DNA of 64,000 bases from Bacillus sp. FSL H8-0547 (GCA_038002745.1 JBBODD010000001.1:930001-994000), one strand, 5' to 3'; numbered from the stretch's first letter, positions 1 to 8,560 are shown. The notes: a model not told the origin generated them from the letters alone. Program-made: numbers and translations.

Positions 1-1464
1 GCCTGGATGTCCGACACACAGTATTATTCGGAAAGCTACCCGCATATTTACCAGCGCCAGACAGAATGGATTGCACAGAAACAGGAAGAATTAAAGATTA
101 AGTATGTTTTCCACACCGGAGATCTCGTCAATATCTCTACGGATGAGAAACAGTGGGAAATTGCCGATACATCAATGAAGGTGCTTGACGATCAAAACAT
201 CCCGTACGGTGTACTGGCCGGTAACCACGATGTTGATCAGGTATCAAACGACTATACCGATTACTATCGTTATTTTGGAGAGGACCGCTTTCAATCAAAA
301 GATTATTACGGCGAATCTTATCTTAACAACCGCGGTCACTTCGATTTAATTTCAGCCGGAGGCAATGATTACATCATGGTTTATCTTGGCTGGGGAGTAA
401 CAGATGAAGGGATAGCCTGGATGAATGATGTTCTTTCCGCCTACCCTGATCGAAAGGCCATCTTAAGCTTCCATGAGTATTTACTGTCAACCGGCACACG
501 CCACCCATTGGGAGAAAAATTGTATAATGAAGTCGTCGTTCCAAATAAAAACGTATTTGCTGTACTGAGCGGCCATTATCATGCCGCGAAAACGTATGTT
601 GATCAAATTGACGATAACGGTGACGGCACGCCTGACCGTACGGTTACTCAAATGCTTGCTGATTATCAGGCAGGCCCTGAAGGCGGGCAGGGATATATGA
701 GGCTCCTTCATTTTGATCAGGACAACAACAGGATCCTTGTCAATACGTATTCACCTTATTTAGATGACTATAACTATTACGATACGGATGAATTCCCTGA
801 AATGGATGAGTTTGAGATCAGTCTTGACCTTGCTCCTGTAGAGAAGAGAATTGCCACCGATTCCTTTGCAGTAAATGTTTATACAGATGAGACAATCGGC
901 TCGGATGAGAACATAGAAAGCGGCTCGATTGCAGAAACAATCTGGACAGGCCTTGAAACCGGCCAAACCTATTTCTGGTACGCATCAGCCGAAGATTCGT
1001 TTACAGGAAGTACAGTTTCCGACATCTGGTCCTTCACAAAAGGAGAGAAAGTAACGGTTCCTGATGAAGAAGACCCTCCTGCTGACGGCGGCGGAGACAC
1101 AGGTAATCCTCCTGCTGACGGCGGAGAAGATTCAGGTAATCCCCCTGCTGATGGTGAAGGAGATACAGGTACTCCTCCTGCAGGCGGCGGTAATCCGGGA
1201 GAAGACAGCGGCAATAACGGCCCTGGTGCTTCCCCTGGTAAAAACGGACAGCCTAAGGGATCTGAAAATCCCCGGGATCCAAACAAAGAGGATTCGGCAC
1301 CTGATCATGACCGTGCACAAGGGGACAGCGATGATGCAGCTAAAGGCAGCCATTTGCCTTCTACTGCTACAGAAATGTATAACCTGTTTGCTGCAGGAGG
1401 CTTATTCATCCTCGCCGGAGCATCAGTTTTGCTTTACCAAAGAAGAAAAAGAAACATCTCTTAA
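1..1464 (+). CDS. Cell-wall-anchored calcineurin-like metallophosphoesterase (5' partial)
   Basis: The reading frame is open from base 1, so the N-terminus (signal peptide and first metal motif) lies outside the window. Visible metallophosphoesterase motifs are GD near 118-129 (FHTGDLVN), GNHD at 220-231 and GHYH at 571-582, the metal ligands of the calcineurin-like fold. A fibronectin-III-like stretch ends near WSFTKGE, followed by a repetitive Pro/Gly/Asp-rich spacer (about 1075-1280). The end is a sorting signal: LPSTA at 1354-1368, a hydrophobic segment and the basic tail QRRKRN. LPxTA is the type used by class D sortases, so the enzyme is probably linked to peptidoglycan and acts outside the cell on phosphoesters. 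The exact substrate cannot be told. No sortase gene is nearby. Confidence 0.85.
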   Translation, partial: AWMSDTQYYSESYPHIYQRQTEWIAQKQEELKIKYVFHTGDLVNISTDEKQWEIADTSMKVLDDQNIPYGVLAGNHDVDQVSNDYTDYYRYFGEDRFQSKDYYGESYLNNRGHFDLISAGGNDYIMVYLGWGVTDEGIAWMNDVLSAYPDRKAILSFHEYLLSTGTRHPLGEKLYNEVVVPNKNVFAVLSGHYHAAKTYVDQIDDNGDGTPDRTVTQMLADYQAGPEGGQGYMRLLHFDQDNNRILVNTYSPYLDDYNYYDTDEFPEMDEFEISLDLAPVEKRIATDSFAVNVYTDETIGSDENIESGSIAETIWTGLETGQTYFWYASAEDSFTGSTVSDIWSFTKGEKVTVPDEEDPPADGGGDTGNPPADGGEDSGNPPADGEGDTGTPPAGGGNPGEDSGNNGPGASPGKNGQPKGSENPRDPNKEDSAPDHDRAQGDSDDAAKGSHLPSTATEMYNLFAAGGLFILAGASVLLYQRRKRNIS

Positions 1465-1494
1465 ACTAGCTGAACAGCAGCATGCACGAACAGG

Positions 1495-1528
1495 AAAAGG
1501 AGACGATCCCGCCGGATCGCCTCCTTTT
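1495..1528. terminator. Bidirectional intrinsic terminator
   Basis: A 15-base stem with one mismatch (arms 1495-1509 and 1514-1528, 4-base loop) starts with AAAA and ends with TTTT. It sits between two convergent genes, so it can end transcripts from both sides. Confidence 0.8.
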
Positions 1529-1533
1529 CTTAT

Positions 1534-1719
1534 TTACATTCCGAAATAATCTGTATCGCGGTTATAGGTATGCATCTGCTGTTCAGCTCTCATTGCTTCA
1601 GCTTTAGGGTCGGAGTGATAAACATTCAGCTTTCGTCTTCGCTTAGATCGCAGGTCACTGATCCATCCTATTAGAACAAGCACGAGAAATCCGGCAAGAA
1701 GCCAGGCCCAGAGCGGCAT
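1534..1719 (-). CDS. Small single-pass membrane protein, unknown function
   Basis: A 61-residue protein with one N-terminal hydrophobic helix (about residues 4-22), followed by a strongly basic stretch (RSKRRRK, about 24-31) and a short polar tail ending DTDYFGM. The arrangement predicts an N-out, C-in membrane peptide. A GGGGGA ribosome site lies 6-7 bases before the ATG. I do not recognise a family with a known role; it is convergent with the wall phosphoesterase and shares its terminator. Confidence 0.6.
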   Translation of the reverse strand: MPLWAWLLAGFLVLVLIGWISDLRSKRRRKLNVYHSDPKAEAMRAEQQMHTYNRDTDYFGM

Positions 1720-1821
1720 TGCTCATCCCCCGTTTCCATTTTCAGGTATGCTCTAACTATATTCTGGATGATCTGCCTTTTCAAGAGACAAATGTATCAA
1801 GGACTCACATGGCAGCAGGAT

Positions 1822-1932
1822 TTACGGCTTTACAGCTTCTTCTTCCGCTTTCTCAATTAAAGTTGCTTCGTACATTTCCTCATCAGTCTGCACTTTAATA
1901 CTCTCTTCCACACGAATTCTTCCTTTACCCAT
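1822..1932 (-). CDS. Hypothetical 36-residue acidic peptide
   Basis: ATG at 1932 follows a very strong AAAGGAGGAG ribosome site at ideal spacing and opens a 36-codon frame ending in TAA. The peptide starts MGKGRIRVEESIKV and is rich in Glu and Lys with no hydrophobic segment. The strong ribosome site is the main evidence. The MGKGR start resembles small sporulation-associated peptides of bacilli, but I cannot assign a family. Confidence 0.5.
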   Translation of the reverse strand: MGKGRIRVEESIKVQTDEEMYEATLIEKAEEEAVKP

Positions 1933-2196
1933 TTTATCTCCTCCTTTATTGATATCATAATTAATCTGAAAATTTAGTAAATAATGATTTCGCCCTATTT
2001 ATTTGACGAATTTTTGAAGTCTGTGTAAGCGGATAAGAAAGTTCATCCTACTTTATCTGCAAAGTTTCGACTTTTAGCTTTCTAGAATCCACTCAGACGT
2101 ACATTTTGACGAATTGCCTAAAAAAAGGACTAATGGCTTATGCGGGAAATGTCTTATTCCATCATTTGATGATGTTTTTTTCCGGATTGTGTCATG

Positions 2197-3084
2197 CTAG
2201 TGAATGCTTCTCTTTTTAAACCTGCCGCCTCTGACTTCGGTTATGTTTGCTACTGCCAGAAATGCAGAAGGATCCAGCTCTTCCACAATCAGTTTCAGCT
2301 TAGCTTCTTCAAGTCTTGTAATCACGCAGAAAATGACTTTCTTGCCTTCACCCGTATATGCGCCTTCTCCGTTTAAGTAAGTGACTCCCCGCCCAAGCCT
2401 GGCAAGAATAGCCTGACCGACCTCATCCGGATTTTCACTGATGATCCAGGCAGATTTTGATTCATCAAGCCCCTGAACGACGACATCAATCGTTTTATAT
2501 GCTATAAAATAAGCAATCAGCGAATACATGGCCCGGTCCCACCCGAATACAAATCCTGCACTTCCTAAGATAAACAGGTTGAAAAACATAATCAGTTCCC
2601 CTACAGAAAAAGGAGACTGCTTGTTAAAGAGAATAGCCAGAATTTCCGTACCGTCAAGCGAGCCGCCGTATCTGATGACAAGCCCGACGCCAATACCGAG
2701 AATAATCCCTCCAAAAACAGACGCGAGAAGCAAATCTTCGGTTAAAACAGGAACAGGATGCAATAGAGCAGTTGCAAAACTCAGCACGACGACACCAAAC
2801 AGAGTAGAAAGAGCAAATGTTTTTCCAATCTGATTATAGCCGATGAACAGGAAAGGGACATTGAGGAAAAAAAGAAAAAGACTCAGCTTCAAATTTGTCA
2901 GGTGAGACAGAATAATCGAGATTCCCACAATTCCGCCGTCAATGATGCGATTTGGAACGAGGAAAATCTCAAGACCGACAGCCATTAGGACCGCACCCGA
3001 ACAAATGAGCACCATCCGCTTTCCAATCTCTGCTTTTGGCAGCTTTTTATGCTGTTTGATCAAGGAAACTTGATGGGGCTCCAT
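2197..3084 (-). CDS. YitT family membrane protein (DUF161 plus DUF2179)
   Basis: A 295-residue protein with about five or six hydrophobic segments in residues 22-195, including the family-typical VGLEIFLVPNRIIDGG and RYGGSLDGTEILAI, then a soluble C-terminal DUF2179 domain (about 205-290). Bacillus genomes carry several paralogues (YitT, YqfU, YpjC, YvjA, YxkD); which one this is cannot be settled by eye. A GGAGGAGG site lies 5-6 bases before the ATG. It appears monocistronic. The molecular role of the family is not established. Confidence 0.85.
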   Translation of the reverse strand: MEPHQVSLIKQHKKLPKAEIGKRMVLICSGAVLMAVGLEIFLVPNRIIDGGIVGISIILSHLTNLKLSLFLFFLNVPFLFIGYNQIGKTFALSTLFGVVVLSFATALLHPVPVLTEDLLLASVFGGIILGIGVGLVIRYGGSLDGTEILAILFNKQSPFSVGELIMFFNLFILGSAGFVFGWDRAMYSLIAYFIAYKTIDVVVQGLDESKSAWIISENPDEVGQAILARLGRGVTYLNGEGAYTGEGKKVIFCVITRLEEAKLKLIVEELDPSAFLAVANITEVRGGRFKKRSIH

Positions 3085-3170
3085 TTATCCTCCTCCTTTT
3101 AGTCACTCTTTTTCTTGTGGATTTATATATTAAATATAAGTACAGAATGAACGCGGCATGACTATTGAGC

Positions 3171-3198
3171 AAAAAAAAAACCACCCTTAATCCGGGTG
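3171..3198 (-). terminator. Intrinsic terminator, minus strand
   Basis: On the minus strand, CACCC, a 7-base loop and GGGTG are followed by ten T. It lies about 220 bp beyond the proC stop and just before the 5' end of the small plus-strand ORF, so a proC transcript reaching it would be antisense to that ORF. Confidence 0.6.
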
Positions 3199-3255
3199 AT
3201 TGCTGCAAATCTCTGTGATAAAATGAAAATAAAGAAAATTCGGACGGTGATGCGG

Positions 3256-3396
3256 ATGAAACTGGTCAACATATGTTTGAAATGCAATGGAAAAGGAAAA
3301 ATCAGATCCAAACTGCCTTTTTTCAAGAAAACCTGCACTCTCTGCAATGGGACGGGCAAGCGTCAGACGACAATAAAAGAATCTAAGCGCGCCTGA
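3256..3396 (+). CDS. Small CxxC zinc-ribbon-like protein (YuiA-like)
   Basis: A 46-residue basic protein with two CxxCxGxG units, CLKCNGKGK and CTLCNGTGK, as in the DnaJ zinc-binding domain; the four cysteines should bind one zinc. The ATG at 3256 is chosen because GGTGA lies 5 bases upstream; in-frame ATGs at 3250 and 3223 are alternatives without a good ribosome site. Length and motif recall B. subtilis YuiA, but I am not sure of orthology. It is convergent with proC. Confidence 0.55.
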   Translation: MKLVNICLKCNGKGKIRSKLPFFKKTCTLCNGTGKRQTTIKESKRA

Positions 3397-3421
3397 CCGC
3401 CCTCATCCTCTTTTCATTTTT

Positions 3422-4231
3422 CTATTGATTCTCCTGCCACTTGCCCAATGCTTTTCGATTGGTGGCGATAACTGCCTCCTTGATCAGACGGCTGTATCCG
3501 CCCTCTACAAGAACGTTTATTCCTTCCGCTGTAGCTCCCCCTGGTGTTGTCACTTGTTCTCTCAGTTCCTTCGGCGCTTTTTTCAGCTTCAGCATGGCAG
3601 AGGAACCGGCCATCATTTGAGAGACAAGCTTTGTTGCATGTTCATGTGAAATTCCGTACGTCTCTGCCTGTTCGATCAAGCTCTCAGCAAATGCATACAG
3701 AAATGCAGGGGCACTTCCTGTAATGGCCGTTAACTGATGAACCTGTTCCTCTGTGCACACCTCTGATTCACCTATCGCATCCAGTACATCCTTCAGCATC
3801 AATTTATGATGTTCTAAAGCAGCCTGACCGTAAGCAGCAAGTGACATCGACTCGCCGATTTCAGAAGCTGTATTTGGCATGATCCATGCTGCAGGTACAT
3901 GCTGGCCGAGATGTTCTTCCAGAAAGGACGGGCCGATACCGGCTGCAATCGTCACAACAAATTGCCCCTTTAAGACCGGTTTAAGCTCCTTTAAAAATTC
4001 AGGGTGAGCTTCAGGAGGCATAGCCAGCAGAATCATGTCCGCTTTTTCAGCATCACTGATCCAGCTGAACGAAGGCCTAATGCCGTACTTGTTCTCAAGA
4101 TACAGAAGCTTATCTTTGTTTCTATGATTCGATACATAAATATCCTCGATGTTCGGCGACTTTACGAGCCCGGAAATGATGGATTCTGCCATCCGGCCTG
4201 CACCAATAAAAAGAATCGTCTGTTTCTTCAA
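3422..4231 (-). CDS. proC: Pyrroline-5-carboxylate reductase
   Basis: Catalyses the last step of proline synthesis, NAD(P)H-dependent reduction of 1-pyrroline-5-carboxylate to proline, in the cytoplasm. The 269-residue protein has the Rossmann motif GAGRMA at 10-15 and the C-terminal signature region GSAPAFLYAFAESL with TTPGGATAEGI. Start is TTG at 4231 behind AGAGGAAG. Bacilli carry several paralogues (ProG, ProH, ProI, ComER); this full-length copy with intact NADPH and dimer motifs is a true reductase, but which paralogue is uncertain. It stands alone and complements the catabolic put genes elsewhere in the window. Confidence 0.9.
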   Translation of the reverse strand: MKKQTILFIGAGRMAESIISGLVKSPNIEDIYVSNHRNKDKLLYLENKYGIRPSFSWISDAEKADMILLAMPPEAHPEFLKELKPVLKGQFVVTIAAGIGPSFLEEHLGQHVPAAWIMPNTASEIGESMSLAAYGQAALEHHKLMLKDVLDAIGESEVCTEEQVHQLTAITGSAPAFLYAFAESLIEQAETYGISHEHATKLVSQMMAGSSAMLKLKKAPKELREQVTTPGGATAEGINVLVEGGYSRLIKEAVIATNRKALGKWQENQ

Positions 4232-4271
4232 AGCGTTCTTCCTCTCTTTATGTCATGTAATCAGTGTACCA

Positions 4272-4296
4272 GAAAAACCGGTGCATCCGCACCGGC
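4272..4296 (-). terminator. Intrinsic terminator of the mechanosensitive channel gene
   Basis: Minus strand stem CCGGTGC/GCACCGG with a 4-base loop followed by TTTTT, starting 2 bases after the stop codon. Confidence 0.75.
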
Positions 4297-4297
4297 T

Positions 4298-5386
4298 TTA
4301 GCTGTACTGCTTTTCTTTTTCTTTAACTTCCTGTTTGGCTCCTTCAACGTAAATGGTCCGGCTCGGAAATGCGAAATCGACGCCTTCCTCTTCCAGGATT
4401 GCCATGATTTTAAAGTTGATGTCCTGCTTCACGCTTAAATGGTCGGCATAAGCAGTTGTTTTCGTAAAGAAATTAAGGAAAATATTGAGGCTGCTGTCGC
4501 CAAAAGCGTTAAAAACAACGTTGATTGTTTCATCATGAACGCCGTCATGCTCTGTAAGCATATGCTCAATTTTTTTCACGCACGTCTTAAGCTGTTTCTG
4601 CGTTGTATCATAAGTGACCCCAAGTGTGAACTGAATCTGCCTTTTCCCCATCTTCGTCCAGTTTGTAATCGGCTCATTGGCAAGTGTAGAGTTTGGAACC
4701 GTCACAAGGGCCTGAGCGAATGTCCGGATTTTTGTGCTCCTGAAGGATATGTCTTCTACAACTCCTTCTACACTTGGTGTTTTGATCCAGTCACCAAGGG
4801 TAAACGGCTTCTCTGTGATAATAATAATGCCTCCGAAAAAGTTGCCGATCGTTTCTTTGGCAGCTAGGGCAAAAGCAAGTCCTCCAAGACCGAGTCCGGC
4901 GACAAACCCGTTAACATCATAATTAAATTCCTGGGCAATGATGCTGAAAGTAAGAGCCAGAATGACAAATCTCATGACTTTGGATAAAAATGGCCCAAGA
5001 ATATCATCCATCTCAAGCTCAAACCGTTTGTTTACTTTATCAAAAAGCAGAGATGATGATGCTGTCAGGTTATACAGTCCCCACGCCAGTGTGAGAACAA
5101 TGGAAGACCGGTAAAACTGGCTGAGTATGTCCCTTTGATTGTCCAGAAAAGGAGAATACAGAATCGCCAAATACAATCCGATCAGAATAAAAAACATCCG
5201 CAGCGGTTTATCATAGGCGACCAGTACATTTCTGAACAGATCTGTCGGCGTTTTGCTGCTGAATTTAAGAATCATCTTAAACACATATTTCGTAAACAGC
5301 TTGCGCAGGACCATGAACAGAACGAAGATCCCTATACTGACGGCGATCTCAATCAGGCTTTCAGTTGAGGTATATTTTTCAAGCAA
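4298..5386 (-). CDS. MscS-type small-conductance mechanosensitive channel
   Basis: An integral membrane channel that opens under membrane tension and releases solutes during osmotic downshock. Several hydrophobic segments (N-terminal to about residue 160) precede the pore helix with the Gly/Ala pattern GFVAGLGLGGLAFALAAKE, then the MscS beta domain (ITEKPFTLGDWI, VEDISFRSTKIRT, VPNSTLANEPI) and an alpha/beta C-terminus. The TTG at 5386 is preferred because GGGAGAG lies 7-8 bases before it; the in-frame GTG at 5428 has no ribosome site. Similar to the YhdY/YkuT group of Bacillus. Monocistronic with its own terminator. Confidence 0.88.
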   Translation of the reverse strand: MLEKYTSTESLIEIAVSIGIFVLFMVLRKLFTKYVFKMILKFSSKTPTDLFRNVLVAYDKPLRMFFILIGLYLAILYSPFLDNQRDILSQFYRSSIVLTLAWGLYNLTASSSLLFDKVNKRFELEMDDILGPFLSKVMRFVILALTFSIIAQEFNYDVNGFVAGLGLGGLAFALAAKETIGNFFGGIIIITEKPFTLGDWIKTPSVEGVVEDISFRSTKIRTFAQALVTVPNSTLANEPITNWTKMGKRQIQFTLGVTYDTTQKQLKTCVKKIEHMLTEHDGVHDETINVVFNAFGDSSLNIFLNFFTKTTAYADHLSVKQDINFKIMAILEEEGVDFAFPSRTIYVEGAKQEVKEKEKQYS

Positions 5387-5608
5387 TATGTTTCTCTCCC
5401 TTATGTTTGTATCCCTTATGTTTTTCACAAAATACTATTATACTAAACTCTTCGAGATCCTCATGGTCTTTTAGTCCCTATTTGAAGAGACATTTTTCTT
5501 AAGCTTCCATTCCGTATTTATCAATCCGTCCGGGTCAGAACAACTTTCTGGATTTTTTCCTAAGATTCTGATACCGTTATCATAAAAAACCAGAGAGAGG
5601 TACATTCA

Positions 5609-6178
5609 ATGTCACTAAACACTTGGTTTGCAAAAGGGTTAACTGCACAGGAATACATGGAGCAAATGAATGTCAACAAGGAAGAAATGACGATTATTCA
5701 TGAGGGGTTTTCGCTGGATGAAGATGACATCTCCATTCTCGAAAGCATGAGAACCCAGTCTCTTCGCGTCATTGTCCTGACAGAAGACTGGTGCGGAGAT
5801 GCCATGCTCAACAACCCGATTCTTTTGAAAATTGCTGAAGAGGCAGGGATGGACGTGCGTTTTCTGCTTCGCGACTCCAACCTTGACTTAATGGACCAGT
5901 ACTTAACAAACGGAACATCCCGTGCCATTCCAATCTTCATCTTTATCGACCGGGACGGAAATGAAAAAGCGGTCTGGGGTCCGCGCGCCCCGAAAATCCA
6001 GCAGCTTGTTGACTCACTCAGAAAACATCTTCCTGAAAAAGATCACCCTGATTTCAAAGAAAAGCAGTCAGAGATGATCAAAAAACTGACTGCCGCTTAT
6101 AAAGAAGACGAATCGCTGTGGAAAGAAGTTTCATACAGCATCATTACAACGCTCAAAAAACGAAGATTGCATGTATAA
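5609..6178 (+). CDS. Thioredoxin-like family protein with a single active-site cysteine
   Basis: A 189-residue cytoplasmic protein with a thioredoxin-like fold: beta strand SLRVIVLTEDWCGDA (about 49-63), the cis-Pro loop TSRAIPIFIFID (about 104-115) and the C-terminal helix. The redox site reads WCGDA, so only one cysteine is present where classic thioredoxins have CxxC; this fits the Thioredoxin_9 group. A dithiol mechanism is therefore unlikely; a monothiol or binding role is inferred. AGAGAGG precedes the ATG. Monocistronic, ending at the shared terminator at 6197-6226. Confidence 0.75.
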   Translation: MSLNTWFAKGLTAQEYMEQMNVNKEEMTIIHEGFSLDEDDISILESMRTQSLRVIVLTEDWCGDAMLNNPILLKIAEEAGMDVRFLLRDSNLDLMDQYLTNGTSRAIPIFIFIDRDGNEKAVWGPRAPKIQQLVDSLRKHLPEKDHPDFKEKQSEMIKKLTAAYKEDESLWKEVSYSIITTLKKRRLHV

Positions 6179-6196
6179 GCAATCTGAATAAACAGC

Positions 6197-6226
6197 AAAG
6201 CAGCCGTTACTCAGCGGCTGCTTTCT
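6197..6226. terminator. Bidirectional terminator
   Basis: Stem AAAGCAGCCG/CGGCTGCTTT with an 8-base loop between convergent genes; the minus-strand arm includes the last codons of the OsmC gene. Confidence 0.75.
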
Positions 6227-6662
6227 TGATTTCTGCCTGAAGTTCAATTTCCACATTCCCTTTAACCGCACGGCTGATCATGCACGAACTTTCAGCACGT
6301 TCAGCAAGTTTCTTCGCAAGCTCTATATCCTTTTCCGATGCTGCGGCTTTTAGCGTGATAACAGGACGATGCACGATTCGTTTATAGGTGATTACCCCGT
6401 TTACCACTTCAACAATCCCCTCAGATTCCATCGTTAAATCCTCTTTTTCAAGGCGGCTGCGCCCCATCATGGCCGCAAGCGTAATAATGTAGCACGTTGC
6501 TGCAGCGCCGAGGAGCATTTCATCAGGATTTGTTCCGACACCCGGCCCATCCATTTCAGGCGGTATGGAAACTTTTGTTTTCAGCTGTCCGCTCTCGATT
6601 TCCCCAACGTCATTTCTGAGTCCGGGCCAATGGGCTTTTAGATAAAAAGAATGTTCAGCCAT
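6207..6662 (-). CDS. OsmC/Ohr family peroxiredoxin-like protein (YmaD-like)
   Basis: A 151-residue protein of the OsmC/Ohr family, which reduces organic hydroperoxides with a pair of cysteines. The two expected cysteines are present in AAATCYIITLAA and ESSCMISRAVKGN. The start MAEHSFYLKAHWPGLRND at 6662 is preferred because GGAGGG lies 7 bases upstream; the frame extends 18 codons further without a ribosome site. The sequence is closest in feel to B. subtilis YmaD, with the typical PPEMDGPG-TNPDE segment. Monocistronic. Confidence 0.85.
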   Translation of the reverse strand: MAEHSFYLKAHWPGLRNDVGEIESGQLKTKVSIPPEMDGPGVGTNPDEMLLGAAATCYIITLAAMMGRSRLEKEDLTMESEGIVEVVNGVITYKRIVHRPVITLKAAASEKDIELAKKLAERAESSCMISRAVKGNVEIELQAEIKKAAAE

Positions 6663-6742
6663 ATAGATCCCTCCAAAAATAATGTTCATCTCACCATTAA
6701 AGTATAGCTTCAGCAAACATGAATGTCAGAAATTGTGCTCAG

Positions 6743-7816
6743 TCAGGAAACCGACACACCGGACATCAGTCCCAAATAGGCTGAGACAATGAAAAGCAAA
6801 GCAAGAACAACGGCTGCATAAGCGTTTCTTTTTTTCATAAAACTTAAACCAATCATTCCAAGAAAAAGGCCTGCCAAAAATAATAGAAGGATGCCATCTA
6901 TTGAAAAATCAAGGCTAAGCGTTACCTGAGGCTCTATGGCAAAGCCCTTGATCCACTCAAACAGGGGAGCAGCTCCTTCTGAACGCAGCGTCACGTTCAC
7001 GTCGTGAGGCGGAGCCTGTGTTCCAAGAAAGCCTGTCAGAAAAAAAACAGTTCCAACTATCAAACTCTCTGCTCTGACCCACGCGAACGTTCCCCTTTCG
7101 CCTGCCTTCCTTCCGATAAAGCCATTTAAAAAAGCAAATACCAGCAGGGGGATAATCGCCAGATGCTTTAGCAGAATCACTTGGCCATACGACAGCGGCC
7201 ATGCCTGCACATAATCCCGCAAATCAACCATCAGGTTCATAACAAACAGACCCGCTGCGGTCAGGACCGCGAAACAGGCAACCGCAAAAGGCGTAAACCA
7301 CTTAAGAAAGGCCGGCCAGTTTACAGGATGAACGGTAAACCAGGCTACATGAAGCAAAACACCCGCCCATAGAGCCACAGCAAGAAAATGAATACTGTGC
7401 GAAGCCATGCCCATCCAAAACGATAATGACGCAGCATGGCTTGCATAGCCAAGTGCAAAGATCATAAACAGCAGCAGCATGCCCTGAATGAATTTTGGAC
7501 CATCCATATAAAGAACGAGCCATAAGACAATCGCAGCAGCCGCTGTGAGCATCCAGGATTGTCCAATCTGGAAATCCATCAGCACGGACTGCACGGTCTG
7601 GCTGATTCCTGCCGCTTGATAAAAGCTCAGGATCACCTTTAAAACAGGCAGAAATGTAAGCCCGATGATCAGAACAACAGACAGCAGCAAGAACCTCTTA
7701 GACACAACCATTTCAGGTTTTTTTGAGGCCGGTACAAGCTGCAGAACCACATGGCCAATTAAAAAGGAGAAAAGAATATAGGTTATTCCTTCTCCGATGG
7801 GTATCAGGATATTCAC
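6743..7816 (-). CDS. copD: CopD family copper-transport membrane protein
   Basis: A 357-residue polytopic membrane protein (about eight hydrophobic segments) with histidines typical of CopD/PcoD, such as ASHSIHFLAVALWAGVLLHVAW and PLSYGQVILLKHLAII. CopD proteins are proposed to move copper across the membrane with copper handed over by CopC. It begins 6 bases after the copC stop, so the two form one operon. In B. subtilis the same parts are fused in YcnJ; here they are separate. The start at 7816 is GTG with only a weak ribosome site, consistent with translational coupling to copC. Confidence 0.82.
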   Translation of the reverse strand: MNILIPIGEGITYILFSFLIGHVVLQLVPASKKPEMVVSKRFLLLSVVLIIGLTFLPVLKVILSFYQAAGISQTVQSVLMDFQIGQSWMLTAAAAIVLWLVLYMDGPKFIQGMLLLFMIFALGYASHAASLSFWMGMASHSIHFLAVALWAGVLLHVAWFTVHPVNWPAFLKWFTPFAVACFAVLTAAGLFVMNLMVDLRDYVQAWPLSYGQVILLKHLAIIPLLVFAFLNGFIGRKAGERGTFAWVRAESLIVGTVFFLTGFLGTQAPPHDVNVTLRSEGAAPLFEWIKGFAIEPQVTLSLDFSIDGILLLFLAGLFLGMIGLSFMKKRNAYAAVVLALLFIVSAYLGLMSGVSVS

Positions 7817-7822
7817 AGCTCT

Positions 7823-8374
7823 TTACCGTTTTTTTCTCATGAGAGAAATGATGAAAATAACGGCCAGAACGCCAATTGCCGCAAGGGCTATTGTCATAAC
7901 CGGAGAGCCTTCCTCCGAAGCTTCTGCACTTCCGGTCTGTTCATCAGCCGGCTGTTCCTCTTGAGCTACTTCGGATTTCCCGCTGTCTTCAGGTTCTTCT
8001 TCCGTTTGCGGAGCTTCTTCTGCAGCCTCCTGCTGAACATTGAAAGCAAGCGTTCCTTCCATTTCATGTCCGTCTTCGCCGATAATTTTCCACTCAGCTG
8101 TGTAAGCTCCGTTTTCAAGCTCACTTTGAGGCGTGCCGATAAGCTTTTCCCCTTCTGCTTTGACCTCAACAGGCACCTCAGATCCATCTTTCACAAGCTT
8201 CATTGAACTTAGGGGTTCTATCTTTGTATCAAAGGTCAATTCGATTGTTTTCAATGGTTCTGTAACAGTTGAACCTTTTTCAGGAAGAGAAGAAGTCATA
8301 TGTGTGTGCGCCATGACGGCATTAGGAAAAATCAGCAAAACGGCCATTGCCGCTATACTTATCCATTTTTTCAT
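7823..8374 (-). CDS. copC: CopC domain copper-binding protein with C-terminal membrane anchor
   Basis: A 183-residue exported protein. A signal peptide (MKKWISIAAMAVLLIFPNAVMA) leaves a mature N-terminus starting with His (HTHMTSS), the hallmark copper ligand of CopC. The beta-sandwich continues to about residue 120 (GEDGHEMEGTLAFNV), followed by a Glu-rich linker and a C-terminal transmembrane helix with a KKR tail that keeps it on the outer membrane face. The ATG at 8374 is chosen, about 10 bases after AAAGGA; an upstream TTG (8383) is too close to the ribosome site. First gene of the copC-copD operon. Confidence 0.85.
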   Translation of the reverse strand: MKKWISIAAMAVLLIFPNAVMAHTHMTSSLPEKGSTVTEPLKTIELTFDTKIEPLSSMKLVKDGSEVPVEVKAEGEKLIGTPQSELENGAYTAEWKIIGEDGHEMEGTLAFNVQQEAAEEAPQTEEEPEDSGKSEVAQEEQPADEQTGSAEASEEGSPVMTIALAAIGVLAVIFIISLMRKKR

Positions 8375-8528
8375 CTCGATCAATTCCTTTCACTTATATC
8401 ATCCACTGTATCTTATCACGGTATACCGGCGGGACATCCGCCTAATTTCAACAGTTTTCTAAACTTCTGTCAGCACTGATTACATTGATAACGTGTTTTT
8501 TATGAGTTTGGATGCTTGTTTACACAAA

Positions 8529-8560
8529 CAAAAAAACCCGGATATGTTTTACCTTCCGAG
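8529..8560 (-). terminator. Intrinsic terminator of the dedA unit
   Basis: Minus strand CTCGGA pairs with TCCGGG (one G-U) around a 20-base loop and is followed by a run of T. It overlaps the end of the frameshifted small gene. Confidence 0.55.

Noticed and set aside
969-1286. Proline/serine-rich minus-strand ORF
   Set aside because: It is the antisense shadow of the repetitive wall spacer of the phosphoesterase.
2161-2180. CATCA-TTTG-TGATG hairpin with T-run on the plus strand
   Set aside because: No plus-strand gene lies upstream and the stem is short, so a terminator call is not supported.
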